Positions 1-11,130 of a stretch of 64,000 nucleotides of DNA are shown one piece after another. Positions within the stretch are counted from its first letter, which is position 1. Every line of letters begins with the position of its first letter. Where the stretch lies: NCBI GenBank assembly GCA_959347315.1, contig OY365810.1, forward strand, positions 24,102,304 through 24,166,303, given 5' to 3'. Under the pieces are notes generated by a model. The model searched no databases, had not been told where the DNA came from, and saw only the letters and a program-made list of their open reading frames with translations. The position numbers were made by a program, and so were the translations under genes. This DNA is from Bimastos eiseni. Its lineage: Eukaryota; Annelida; Clitellata; Crassiclitellata; Lumbricidae.

Positions 1-127
1 ATATATATAATGAAAAACTGATGCATAAAATATGAGGGTCATGTTCGTCTTACATATTGAAAGGAATAAGGATATAAGGAAAAGGGAGTGACGCAGGAAA
101 TAGGCGAATGCAAATGTAACGTGCAGT

Positions 128-290
128 TTGGGAAGAATTGTTGATTCAATTCAAGTTTATTTGGCAAACCAAAGTAACAAGTTACATGAGATCGGTATAA
201 CCACAAAAATTTATGATTATACACAGGAGACCCAATTAAGGACGGAGGGTCCCGCAGGTTAGGGCCACCAATAAATTAGGTACACAGTAT
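128..290 (-). repeat. Dispersed repeat family 3 (CGTCCTTAATTGGGTCTCC)
   Basis: On the minus strand: CTAACCTGCGGGACCCTCCG, TCCTTAATTGGGTCTCC, GTTACTTTGGTTTGCCAAAT, AAACTTGAATTGAAT. The same order is found at 22835-22965 on the plus strand and partly at 10978-11130. It looks like a SINE or the 3' end of a LINE. Confidence 0.7.
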
Positions 291-955
291 ATATATACAT
301 ACTGTTGTTGGGTTTACCTGTTGATTAAACGGAATTTCGTATATACGTAATTTCACTAAACGAATCTTCGTTGTTCTGTATTGTGATCGTGTCTTGGAAT
401 CCACTAAAATCCATTTTTGCTTCTTCTTCTTCATCATCAATGGACTTCGAAACCATGCATGCAGTCCTCATGCAGAGTTTATAATAATACCGTGGTCTCA
501 GCAGTTCTGTCCTTGCATGACCGCAGCATTAATCATTATACTCTTTTCTTCTCCTAATGCATACGCTTCCAGATGTGTCACAGCCTCTATATATACACGC
601 AAACACACATATATACCTTAAATTTAAACATTACAAATTCACAGAGTAGAAGAATGATAGGATTATTTCTGACACTGGTTGTATTTCGTATGGTAATAAC
701 GTGAATTGATACCATCGTTTAATAATGGCACATACGTGTATACATGCTTAAGTTATGCTCGTGAATGCGCGATTTTCGGTCGAATTGCAAATGCGCAAAA
801 TACGGTGAGAAGAGTACTGTCCAACTTTTTTCACACAGTGCCATGCATGCATGGACCACCGACAAAATAATTCTTAAAGCCCCACAAGTACACACAAAAC
901 ACCAACTAAGATTTATTTGAAATTTCCAGCTGTATTAACATTTATTGTGGAATAA
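291..955. other. No feature recognised
   Basis: AT-rich sequence with short chance ORFs only (for example 394-621). Confidence 0.5.
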
Positions 956-959
956 TCAT

Positions 960-1335
960 CTATATAAATAAAGAGAGAGTTCCGTCTGTCTGTCTGTGTG
1001 TCTTTGTCCGGCAATGCACTTGCATAGTTTTAGAGCTATTCACTCGAAACCTTCACCGTTGGCTCGCCGAAACACCTGCATGTCATATCTCTATCACTCA
1101 TTTTGTTCGGGAGATATACTTAAGCAGAGTCGGTCAGCTGGGTTTGTACTTTGTACACATTTGGACACTTTACAGCTATTGACTCTAAACCTTCGCCATT
1201 CGGTCGGGGAATGAATGGATGGTTTGGGACAGTCGCTCAGGTCGGTATGTACTTTGTACGCATTTGCGCACTTTTAGACCTATTGACTCGAAACCATTGC
1301 CGTTCGCTCGGGGAACACCTCCGACACCCAGTAGA
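960..1335 (+). repeat. Helitron-like terminus and ~100-140 bp subrepeats
   Basis: TCTATATAAATAAAGAGAG followed by TCTGTCTGTCTG resembles 5' ends of Helitron-like elements. The downstream motif TATTCACTCGAAACC/TATTGACTCTAAACC/TATTGACTCGAAACC recurs at about 1036, 1178 and 1279 with shared flanks (GTTTGTACTTTGTAC, TCGGGGAA). No coding part or 3' hairpin was identified. Confidence 0.4.
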
Positions 1336-1339
1336 GGGG

Positions 1340-3220
1340 TTGGTGAAGCCCTCTTCCTCCTCTTCAGGGCAAAAATCCTGTCTCAACCCGAGCGAACTCC
1401 GTGTGCCCCAGCTATTTTTATCGTGTGTGTATATATGCCATGCGTGGAAAATTGTCAAATGATAAGCCATGTCTGCCATGGAAGGCATGCATACGAGCGA
1501 ACAACTTTGCAAGTATATGGGCCAGTCTTTTACTTAATTTTTGCTCAGATGAAAAAACTGTAGCTAGCTTGGGCGGGCCAATTGAACAACACTTAGTTAA
1601 ATCAATTCAACTTTAGGACAATGAGATTTAAGGTTCCATATCGAAATAATAGGGCGACGGAATTAAATTATCCCACAGTTATCTTTCCTAAAGCATCACG
1701 TTTATACATGTGTACATGTATACATGTGTACATGTATGTAGGCCTATAGACCCTCCTATATATATTTAATTCTCGAATTTATATCATATTAAATAACTAG
1801 ACCTATACATATCCTGTTGGGCCTATCTATAATAAACTCTTATACAGTACACAACCCTATATTCCTATATTTTTCAGAATTGATATATTTATATATATAT
1901 ATATGATTATTCTCAGTTAGATATAGGGGCATTTCAGTCCTAATGGCTTTGAACAGCTTACCAGAGGAAATCGCTGAAATTGAAGGTACAAAGTAATGTT
2001 TAGATGCTTGAAATTGTATATATTTGGCAACTGATTGTAATACTACTCATTTCTTAATAGCACCTTTGCAGGTCCAACCCGGGCCCCTGAACGTCGCTGG
2101 GCCTTTGGGCATTTACTACTCTGATCCCTCTTGACGGGCACGACTACGAAATTTAGTTCTATATATAGTTAAAACATATATAAACCGTAATGGTGTGCGA
2201 GATTTGAGTATTCATTTTTAGTGATTTCTTTGTTATTATAGTATGATTATTGTTACTTTACTTTATTTTTATAATTTCAATAATTTAGTTTTATAATGCG
2301 CGACAATACAACTCGTATGACCTCAATTCAGTGATTCAAATGAATAGTAAAGCCTACATTTTATGTAGTCGACAATAATAATATATTTGTGTCTGTAAAT
2401 AAAGAATTCCGTGAAACAGATGCAAAATATTCTGCTCTAAGAGTCCTATTATCAGATATTCTTCAATATTCATAATCACCATCGCAGTTAATTGACGAGA
2501 AATGAGTATTTCTTCATCAGCCGCCGACTGTTTACGGATGCTGTGGGCGTGGTCAAAAGTCCACCCGTTTAAGACGCCAATACAAAGCATCTGATTGGCT
2601 GAAGGAGATAGCGCTTTCGACGGCAGGATCCCACGAGGCAGATGATTGGCTGCCGTCGGATTAAGATACCCGCCTGATCAAGTTCAGAGCAGCAGCAGCA
2701 GCAGCAGCAACTTTTAATGGATTTACCTTGAGCTGAGCTGCTGATAGAAAGGCGGGACATCTGGGTCTTGATCCTCAGATGCTCCGATGTAATCGGTGAA
2801 CGTTGATGATGCGTTTAATTGTGGATCATGCGTCTGTCGATTGATAAGTTCAACCTCTAGGTCAAACACAGGGCGTGAATCAAAGCTTTGAACCCTTGCA
2901 AGGCGTATAATACTTAAGAGTTCATAGAATAGACGGACTGGTCTTGCAGTCAAGGGGCGTTCGATATATATATTCCGAAGGACTAATCCACATGGCAAGG
3001 TCTTTTACAGGTATAGACATGCGGGAGCTACAGGGTGCGATGACGCAGTTCGATACGAAGTGGAATTTCCAGGCAGGTCATCGCAGTTCCTGGTGGCCGG
3101 CGGTGTCTTCCAGTGCTGGTGGTGTTGGCAGTCAGTTCATCCGAGGTAAAAAGCAGGAGGAGAAGGAAGAAGAAGAACGTTGCCTCCGTCTGATCTCTGC
3201 TATGACGCAGCACCACTCAG
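1340..3220. other. Non-coding, no gene recognised
   Basis: Contains ACATGTATAC-type alternations near 1705-1740 and a GC-richer part at 2560-3220. Opposed short ORFs there (2723-2998 minus, 2944-3225 plus) show no family. It might hold upstream regulatory DNA of the Snail gene, but nothing specific is visible. Confidence 0.4.
2685..2709 (+). repeat. (CAG)7-type triplet run
   Basis: Seven GCA/CAG triplets in a GC-richer stretch (about 2560-3220) that stands out from its AT-rich surroundings, 2 kb upstream of the Snail exon. It might be part of a regulatory or untranslated exon region, but no exon could be shown. Confidence 0.6.
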
Positions 3221-3558
3221 GTTAGATATCAATCGCATCAATCGTTGCTGTGTATACATTAACAATTGTCTAAACAACCACCTTTATATTCCTCCTCGTT
3301 TCCCTCTTCATCCATTTTAACATCGTCATCATCTCTATCATTATCAGAAGGCCTATTATTATAATTTTGAGCAATGTAGCTGGCCTGTGTATGATTCCGT
3401 GGGATTTCCAATTATTACTATCGTTATTGGGTCATTTGGGTCCATGGTAGCTGTAGGCCTAATTTACCAGTGCAGCAAAAAGGGTGTATACTGTGTATCA
3501 TCGTATTAGTGGTATAGTGGTAGTTGGCATATATAGCCTATAGTTGTTGTTATTGTTG

Positions 3559-4087
3559 CTGTTGCTCTTAACGTTCTTCTGTTGCTCTTAACGTTCTTCT
3601 GTTGCTATTAACGTTCTTCTGTTGCTCTTAACGTTCTTCTGTTGCTCTTCATGTTCTTCTGTTGCTATTAACGTTCTTCTGTTGCTATTAACGTTCTTCT
3701 GTTGCTTTTAACGTTCTTCTTCTGTTGCTCATAACGTTCTTCTTATGCTATTAACGTTCTTCTGTTGCTATTAACGTTTTTCTGTTGCTCTTCATGTTCT
3801 TCTGTTGCTCTTAACGTTCTTCTGTTGCTCTTAACGTTCTTCTGTTGCTCTTAACGTTCTTCTGTTGCTATTAACGTTCTTCTGTTGCTCTTCATGTTCT
3901 TCTGTTGCTCTTAACGTTCTTCTTCTGTTGCTCTTAACGTTCTTCTTATGCTATTAACGTTCTTCTGTTGCTATTAACGTTCTTCTGTTGCTCTTAACGT
4001 TCTTCTGTTGCTCTTCATGTTCTTCTGCTGCTCTTAACGTTCTTTTGTTGCTCTTAACGTTCTTCTGTTGCTATTAACGTTCTTCTG
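3559..4087. repeat. 20-bp minisatellite, about 26 units
   Basis: The unit is GTTGCTCTTAACGTTCTTCT with CTATTA, CTTTTA and CTTCAT variants. Two units carry a 3-base insertion (TTCTTCTTCTG) at 3714 and 3917, 203 bases apart, showing amplification of a ten-unit block. It lies 0.9 kb upstream of the Snail exon. Confidence 0.95.
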
Positions 4088-4296
4088 CATGGATTCATTG
4101 AGGATGAAAAAGATTGTGGTCACAAACCGTAAGCTTGCAATTATAGGTCAATTGAATCCATAAAACGTGTTAACACTCTGACCAATTCACCCGAAACATT
4201 CACATAATGTCGCTCTCGACATGCATCGCCAAATGGTTTGAAGCAGTAAGTTTACATATTATGCTATGTAATAGTCAGTGGCAACAAACATAAATA

Positions 4297-4450
4297 TGGT
4301 CGTCAATTGGTTAGAGCAGTCGACCTGTAGCGCGGAGAGTGTGGGTTCGACCCTCGTCCGAGTTGTTGGGGACCTTGAGCAAGTCCTTCAAGCACAATAA
4401 ATTGCTTTGCAACATGCCTGCAACTGCGCCAACGCATGCAGCGCCGTCGA
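4297..4450 (+). mobile_element. tRNA-derived SINE, family 1
   Basis: The head carries a box A-like TGGTTAGAGCAGT (4309-4321) and a perfect box B GGTTCGACC at 4344-4352. Next comes GGGGACCTTGAGCAAGTCC, which also occurs, inverted, in the copies at 22.1 and 42.9 kb. It is not a tRNA gene: the acceptor stem does not pair. Confidence 0.7.
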
Positions 4451-5013
4451 ACTAATTGTAAGAAGGGAAATATTAAATTACAGTGTCATTGTATTGCATA
4501 TGTATAGAGGGAAGCCTATTCGTTTGCTATATCGTTTGCTTATATCTTACAAGATTTTATTTACTTAACTAGTTAAGTCTCTTAACAAATTTATAGCAAC
4601 TGAATAATTACTAATATACCGACATCAATCACCTACGTAATGAGTGACCCTGTTAGCGGGACTACGGTCCCTTTAGGCTTTGAATCCATCCCTATTGATC
4701 GCTGTCATTCGTTTGTCTGTATACAAATATTGCTGTTCATAACGTGCTTACTTTTCTGATAAATTGTCGGTGATCAATGAAAATATTTGACTATGGTTTT
4801 GCCCGAAAATTACCGACGAGCAACAGTTTGTGAGTATACATGTATATCTGTGTCTGCATATGTCTGTAAATTATGATGTTTGCTTAATTAGGATATTTTT
4901 TGTATAAATATGATGTTTGTGCTTGTTCAATTATGATGTATTATGATTGCATATAAAAAGTTGCGCCTTCGTTGAAGGGATCTTGTAATATTCTCTTTGC
5001 TTTTATTGTGTTA
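4451..5013. other. Presumed intron upstream of the Snail exon
   Basis: AT-rich, with a weak dispersed-repeat match at about 4640-4690 (GACCCTGTTAGCGGGACTAC). No SNAG-coding exon was seen here or elsewhere between 1 and 5013. Confidence 0.5.
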
Positions 5014-5015
5014 AG
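5014..5015 (+). other. Probable splice acceptor of the Snail exon
   Basis: A pyrimidine-rich run at about 4990-5012 ends in AAG. The Snail frame is closed by a TAA just upstream and open from 5016 onward. Known Snail genes have an intron soon after the SNAG-coding exon, which agrees with this position. Inferred by eye, not by a splice model. Confidence 0.6.
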
Positions 5016-6322
5016 GATGCGCTGATGGCGTCATAACGAAGTCATGTCCGATGTCCTTGGAGACGGATCACGTGCCTCGCAACGCACCGAATGAACTCAA
5101 GTTGTTGCGGAATGTGGAGAGAAAGCTCTACGCAGTCAGTCGTTCGTGTTTGCCATTTGAGCAGCACCGAACCGTGACCGCTACCGATCTGAGAAAGACC
5201 TCGATACACTCTAGAGGACCTCATCTTTTAGGTTCAATCGCCAACCAAACGTTTTCTCCGCCGCCGCCGTTTCTACCAATTCTAACGGTTCCCAATGCCA
5301 GTGCTTATCCCTCCCACTTGGTACAGCAACCAATCATCCAGATCTACCGACCTTACCTTCCGACGTTGCCTTCTTCCACTTCATCCTCAAATTTGTCCTT
5401 GAACCTGGCGAATACCTTGTACACGAATATGCCACTCCAGTCCTCCGCCTTTCTGAATGCTACCTCGTTGCTGCGACTCAAACTTGATCGATGTTCAAGG
5501 ACCGACGTTCTGACGACATCGCCACTCCCTTTCCCAAAAGGCTATCTCGCATCGAGCAGCCAGCAGAAGAAGAGATCGTGCTCCTACCTTTATGAATCCG
5601 TCAGGGAGTTCTGTGCAGCTCCACTACCCGAGCTCCATAAGATCAAATCCACGTCTCATGAGACTAAGTCTGATACGTCGAATAACCCAATAACGCGACG
5701 TCGTCTCGTCAACTGGTTAGTCGACTCGAATTCTAACCGGAATTGCCATTCGAACCCAAAGACGACAACGGAGGCGGCTTTACTACTTCCGGTTGGATTG
5801 AAGCCGGGGCCGGTCAGTCGCTTCCGTTGCGATCGCTGTGGTAAGGTATACGCGACCGTCGGTGGCCTCGAAAGACACAGGGACTACCACTGCGTCGGAG
5901 AGAATAGTCCTACAGGCGTCATGAGGAACTTCTCGTGCAAACAGTGTTCCAAGGTCTACTCGTCGTTGGGAGCGATGAAGATGCACACGCGGACACACAC
6001 ACTACCATGCAAGTGTCAGGTGTGTGGGAAGGCGTTCTCGCGACCGTGGCTGCTCCAGGGCCACCTGCGAACGCACACGGGGGAGAAGCCCTTCGGATGC
6101 TCCCACTGCGGCCGGGCCTTCGCCGACCGATCGAACCTTCGAGCGCATCTGCAAACGCACGCTGAGGTGAAGAAGTACTGCTGCAACGCCTGCACGAAGA
6201 CCTTCTCTCGACTGTCTCTGCTCGTCAAACACAAAGACAACAGTTGTCCGCGAAGACAACCGAAGAGGGCGTCATCAAACACCATCACAGACAACCACCT
6301 ACAAGCTTGGTCATCAGGCTAA
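5016..6322 (+). CDS. snail: Snail-family C2H2 zinc-finger transcription factor, last exon
   Basis: Snail proteins are nuclear repressors that bind E-boxes (CANNTG) and drive mesoderm formation and epithelial-mesenchymal transition. Counting from the ATG at 5051 (423 residues), five zinc fingers are visible: C260/C263/H276/H280, C296/C299/H312/H316, C322/C325/H338/H342, C350/C353/H366/H370, and a last one of C2HC type at C378/C381/H394/C399. The core from finger 2 to 4 carries the Snail hallmarks [24 protein letters not shown] and [14 protein letters not shown]. Scratch proteins differ in the second and fifth fingers. The N-terminal 259 residues are Ser/Pro-rich and not recognisable. The reading frame stays open upstream of 5051 to a stop at 5012-5014, directly at a pyrimidine-rich AG acceptor (5014-5015). 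The exon therefore probably starts at 5016 and 5051 is not the true start. The SNAG motif (MPRSFLV type), normally on exon 1, is absent here. Family call is sure; exact orthology is not. Confidence 0.92.
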
Positions 6323-6517
6323 TGACAAGTGATGTCAGTCCATTTATTGTGCGCGCTTCGATTTGGATTATGTTAATTAAGGATGAAGGATTATGACCAA
6401 CAAGAAGACCTCTAGCGAAAACACTGGTCTCCGAGGTTCATTCACGTAGGCCTACCTGCGATATGCAACTATATACGGACCGTGCAAAATGAATACAATG
6501 GCACACACAGATTATAT

Positions 6518-6523
6518 AATAAA
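6518..6523 (+). other. Candidate poly(A) signal of the Snail gene
   Basis: AATAAA lies about 195 bases after the stop codon at 6320-6322, the first such hexamer downstream. The 3' untranslated region would then span 6323 to about 6545, ending just before the hAT-like element that begins at 6595. Confidence 0.4.
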
Positions 6524-6596
6524 TATATATATATACGATCATGCATATTAGGCCTACTCTATGTAATATTTGCGATTTAGGCATGTATACATAGCA

Positions 6597-6722
6597 GAGC
6601 TCTGCGCCGACCTAGAAGTTTCGGCGGCGGCGCGTCGGTCATTTTTGATCGGCGGCGACCGGCGCGCCGCCGTCCCAAAAAATTCGGCGGCGGCGCGGCG
6701 CGGCGTGAGCGGCGCAGTGTTC
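6597..6722. repeat. GC-rich terminal subrepeats, left end
   Basis: Three or four units of TCGGCGGCGGCGCG type separated by AT-rich spacers such as CATTTTTGAT and CCAAAAAATT. The inverted counterpart is at 8553-8678. The contrast with the AT-rich surroundings is sharp. Confidence 0.7.
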
Positions 6723-8552
6723 TATAAGTTTAAGCAAACTTGCTTCAAAAGTTGTTCGGCAAGGTAACGTGCATTATAATGGTATGGATGTTCTACATTA
6801 TTTTTTGCTGTTGTCTGATCTCAAATTTTATTCAAGAGAAACAGTTATTCTCAGAGACTCAGAACAGGCGTTTAGGAATAAAAAGCAAGAAGTAATAATT
6901 TTATTTTCCCTTATCAAAGCACATCGAGCAGTAAAACGTGATCAGAATTCACCACCTTTCCAGATTTATTGGTCAATAACCCGAACGACTTCCACACGAA
7001 ACCTTTTACATCATTCTTAATTATCATGTACTATTCGTTCAACCTAAGCAACCCATTCACAACAGAGGTAGTCGTTGTAGCAATGGAAGTAGTAGCAGCA
7101 ATAGCAACAGTAGATGGAGTAGCAGAAGTAGGAGTTGGATAATATGACAACTTATGGTACGAGTAGCGGCAACAACAGCAGGACAATGGATAACATTTAT
7201 TCGTATCCATCGCCACCAAATGGCTTGGGTCTCCCAGGGTCTCATCCTGATGATGAAGATGGAATGTCTGTTTTATTATGTTGCCTTAGCTTGTTGCGGT
7301 ATGTCAACTTGTGTTTCAATGAAGCACATTTTATAGTAAATGTATCTCTCAAGGTCTTTTTCTCTACGCAAGCCAAAATAAAGAAGAGAAGAAAAGGAGC
7401 AGCCCCTCAAACGAGATTGAAGTATGAAGTGTTACCGACTTCATTATCTGAGCATCATCATACGAGGGTGGATGGCCCCCGCTGATTTGAATCTCAAAAC
7501 ACGCGATTGACAGTCAAGTTATTATACCTACACTATAAATGCATGTTAAATGTCATTTGAATCTAGACTTAATATTACATCAGGCTTAGGAATGCACAAT
7601 GAGCAAGAGAAAATGTCTCCAATTATTAGGACCCTACTACAAACAATTACTAACGTAATGTAAGTATATTGGTACTTACACATTTCCATAAACTTGTTTG
7701 TCATCCGCCAAAATGATGTGTGAATAGGCCTACTTGAAATAATCCAGGCAGTCGATTACACGACTATGCTATATGCAAGCGAAATTAGTGTTGTCGAAGG
7801 ATAATCAGTAAAACTTTTAGTGATTGCCCTAACACTGGCGGCTATGGCAGATTTCCTATGTAGGACTATTGAGGAGTCGATGTCGATGGTTGGGCAGCAG
7901 TGCAATTGCAATTTCCCACAGCCACCCAAGGCAGAGTGGATCATTATTTGTCCATGTGCGGCACAGCCACTAATTGAATACCTAACAGTCAGTCAGGTCT
8001 CTGTAGAATTCTATGAAATGTATCTGCTTAAACTGCGTATGAAGAAAACCAAACTGTTGTGACCTGTGACCATAGTCTTTCCAAACAGCAAGAACATCGA
8101 CTTGTGTGAAAGCGCTTTGCGGCTGTGCACAGACCACGGCATAAATTATCTAGGGGTCAGTGACTGAACTTTACTAATGGAACTGTGAGTTGATATCTAT
8201 AATGGAATAATGAATGGAACATATGAAAGAGGAAGACCAAATGGCAGATGACTTTGAAGAATGGGGTGGAACAAGTCTCCACAAGTTTAATGACGGTGTG
8301 GAGAGAAGTGGCTAGAAAGGTATCCGACACAGGTTTACGTACGATGAGTCCAAGGTTGTTGCTTGATTGAACATATGTCCAGTTCACGAAGGCCACGGAC
8401 ACACGGTTTATGTGGACAAATATATAAATACACGAATATATATATATGTATGTATATATAATTATGTACATATATGTGTGTATGTCAAGGTGGATGTGCA
8501 TATCGTGCATAATGTGTGTGTGCTTGCGTGTGTGTTTGTGAGTGTGAACACA

Positions 8553-8678
8553 TCAGCGTGGGTTCCGCGGCGCGCCGTCAAATTGTCGGCGGCGGCGGCG
8601 CGCCGAGTCCGAGAAATCGGCGGCGGCGCCAACAAAATGCCGGCGTCGGCGGCGCGGTGCGGCCGGCGTGAAGCTCTA
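8553..8678. repeat. GC-rich terminal subrepeats, right end
   Basis: The inverted counterpart of the block at 6597-6722, with GGCGGCGGCGCGCCGA-type units and spacers such as GAGAAATC and ACAAAATG. Confidence 0.7.
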
Positions 8679-8689
8679 ATATATAGTAC

Positions 8690-10975
8690 ATGGTATCTAC
8701 GCAATTGTCATTAATATTTACAATACTATCTTCGTTTTAATTTCAAATTGACGAATCGCAGTACGTGCACAGTATAAAAACGAATGATGATTAAACAAAT
8801 TATTACAATAGTCGAAATTAACTGCCGGCAGCCATGCAAGACTCTATCACGTCGTCAATATGATATAACCAATGCCGCCACCTAACGAAAGAGGGACAAG
8901 GCAACCACGTGGACCAACGGGAATTGAACTCTATTCCTCTGCTCTGTCCCTTTCTGGTTAACATTGGTTAATGTCAGGACACTCTTCATTTATGTAGAGC
9001 CTTTGTGCTCATTGTACACAATGCCACTGTATACTATAAGCAATGCAACGAGTGAGTATACAAACATCACCCTAAACATCATGCATCGTCCCTTATGCTA
9101 TAACTTCGTTTCATGACTCGCCTTCATGATGCATTTAGTATTGCCATAATATGCACATTATATTATTAACAAGTTATGACCTACCTCACAGAATAGATAA
9201 AGCGTTGCCACGTAGTTGCATTGCAGAGGCATCCAGAAAAATGCCATCTTGTATACTGTTGTCACAATTAAAATTTGGCATTACAGCATGGTTTGATTGG
9301 CAGAAGCCGTGACCACATGATCTGGATCTGTCGGTTAGGATCGACCACAGATAAAGACTGTTTTAAGTAAATGATGTCAATCAATTAATTGATATGTTGA
9401 TTGACGGAATAGGCCTATATAGTGCGCCATTCATGGCCCTACGGTATATCGATGCAGACAAATAGCAGCCGATGGTCTTGATTATTCATTCGCTAATATT
9501 AACATTATTAAGCGCCCCTAAATAAGTCGATGCCTTTAAGCACAACCAGCCAAACTACTGCAATACAAAAATCTTCAGTAATCTGTAAAGCAAAGGGCAT
9601 TACCAGTCAAATCTCTGTAGGGATAGTAAGAGTAATTTGCAGCAGGTGCCATGAAAGTGCCAAGAAAGTAGGCCTGAATCTGTTAATTGCTCGGAAGCTC
9701 TAAGCATTTGTTCGATGGCTAGACCTATTCTTGTTCAAAAGTTTTGTGAGTTACTATGCACATAGAAAATACTATGCCCATATATATATCGAATATGTCA
9801 ATGTAAATAGACATTCCTGTAATTATGTTAGGTATTAAAATGATTTTATGATGATTAAAAATACGATCATATTGGATGATGCCACATGCATGTATACAGA
9901 TTAATCCATACGTTAAGGTAGCACATTTTGTGAATCTCTCAAGATGCACACGGTCGAGTCTTAGCCACGCGAACCGTGTACTGTACGCCCTAGCTCTGTA
10001 GCCGAGTGTTTTCGTCTCGGTGACGCAGTAATTTTAGTAATCTCGACCGATAGTCACGGGTGGCTATTCAATCCACCGACCAACACTCAACAAATGCCTT
10101 TTCTATGTCCTCATCGTGCCTCGACGAACATCTGGACGTGCGTCAACACTGCGTCATCGTCCACCAGTGAGAGACTACTCGTCGACATCGTCGCCGTGTT
10201 TGCGAATGGTGTCTACATTCGTCGCTCTATTCTTTCGAAGCAACTTGACTCTGAACATTCATACCATCTGTCAGCTGTAGAAGGGAATCCGTTGGTTGGT
10301 TCCACACTTGAGCGTGGGCCTGCAAATATCGACTTCTTCAACTCATTCATTAATTGTTTTGTCAATTGATTTAAATTATAGACATGGAATTACAGTTTAC
10401 ATCACCAGTCAATACCGTAACACGTGGAGCGAACTTCTCGCGTTCAACAATCGGTCGACCAGGTTTGACATCGGATTTCTTGCCGCTGGACCAAGCACGA
10501 TTGTTTTGAAGGCTGATTGGTGAGGAACACACGCTTCTTATCGCGAAAATTCAGCCGGCATAATCTAGAGTTGGCGGGGCCTTAGGCAGCAAATTCGTAA
10601 TGTTTAGCTTTCAGTAAACTATATATAAACTGTATTTAGTAAGCTAGGATTTGGCTGATTTAACTCTTCGTGCAATGGTTTCCCTTACCTTATTTCCCAT
10701 CACTGAAATTGTTTTGAATTCGCTTTCCCAAGTAGTGATCATAAATTTTTTTGATCAATACACTACAGGAAATTGCTGTCAACTGATGATTGAACCTCAT
10801 TAATATACTTGTTGATACTTTTTCGTGTTACTGGGTTAACATTAAATCGAGTAATATACTTCACTAATTAGTCAAGAATAGTTAAGATAAATAATTTTTT
10901 ATCCTTATTTTAAACCTAAAGCATAACCAATCCGTCAATGTTTTCTGTTGTTCTATACTTGTTAATGTTACTAAT
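8690..10975. other. No gene recognised
   Basis: Unique-looking AT-rich DNA. 9980-10520 is less AT-rich and has two overlapping short ORFs (10094-10369, 10296-10523). The second ends FDIGFLAAGPSTIVLKADW, which looks protein-like, but no family or splice pattern can be assigned. Confidence 0.35.
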
Positions 10976-10977
10976 AT

Positions 10978-11130
10978 TTTTAATAGGTGACCCTAACCCG
11001 CGGGACCTCCCGTCCCTAATTGTGTCTCCTGCGTAATTTGCCTTTACCCTTTGGAATTGATGTTAGTAGGCCTATTATTGTGTTTCGGACTACCAAATAT
11101 ACATACTGATTGATTGATTAATTGATTGAT
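10978..11130 (+). repeat. Dispersed repeat family 3, diverged copy
   Basis: GACCCTAACCCGCGGGACCT, CCCTAATTGTGTCTCC, TTTCGGACTACCAAATAT, then (GATT)n. The order is as in the copies at 128 and 22835, with more changes. Confidence 0.55.

Larger units (their letters stand above)
6595..8678. mobile_element. Non-autonomous hAT-like element with GC-rich ends
   Basis: The left end starts CAGAGCTCTGCGCCGAC and the right end, inverted, starts TAGAGCTTCACGCCGGC. The flanks are ATACATAG (6587-6594) and ATATATAG (8679-8686), an 8-bp target duplication with one mismatch, as hAT elements make. Both ends carry about 125 bases of very GC-rich units built on TCGGCGGCGGCGCG, separated by short spacers. The 1.8 kb interior is ordinary AT-rich DNA with an AGC/AGT-rich stretch (7060-7190). 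No transposase was recognised. Confidence 0.6.

Noticed and set aside
3050..3110. SNAG-coding exon candidate with a QFLV reading
   Set aside because: It has no MPRSF-like start and no suitable donor in phase. The match is four residues and looks accidental.
4297..4370. Possible tRNA gene
   Set aside because: Box A and box B are present, but no cloverleaf with a paired acceptor stem can be formed and related copies exist elsewhere. It is a SINE head. The same applies to 45316-45385.
5783..6294. Minus-strand ORFs across the zinc-finger exon
   Set aside because: They are shadows of the Snail coding frame. The repeated finger codons keep other frames open.
6597..6722. CpG-island promoter
   Set aside because: The matching inverted block at 8553-8678 and the 8-bp flanking duplication make a transposon end the better explanation.
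7057..7245. Leu- and Thr-rich ORFs on the minus strand
   Set aside because: They come from an AGC/AGT-rich simple stretch. No domain and no codon preference.
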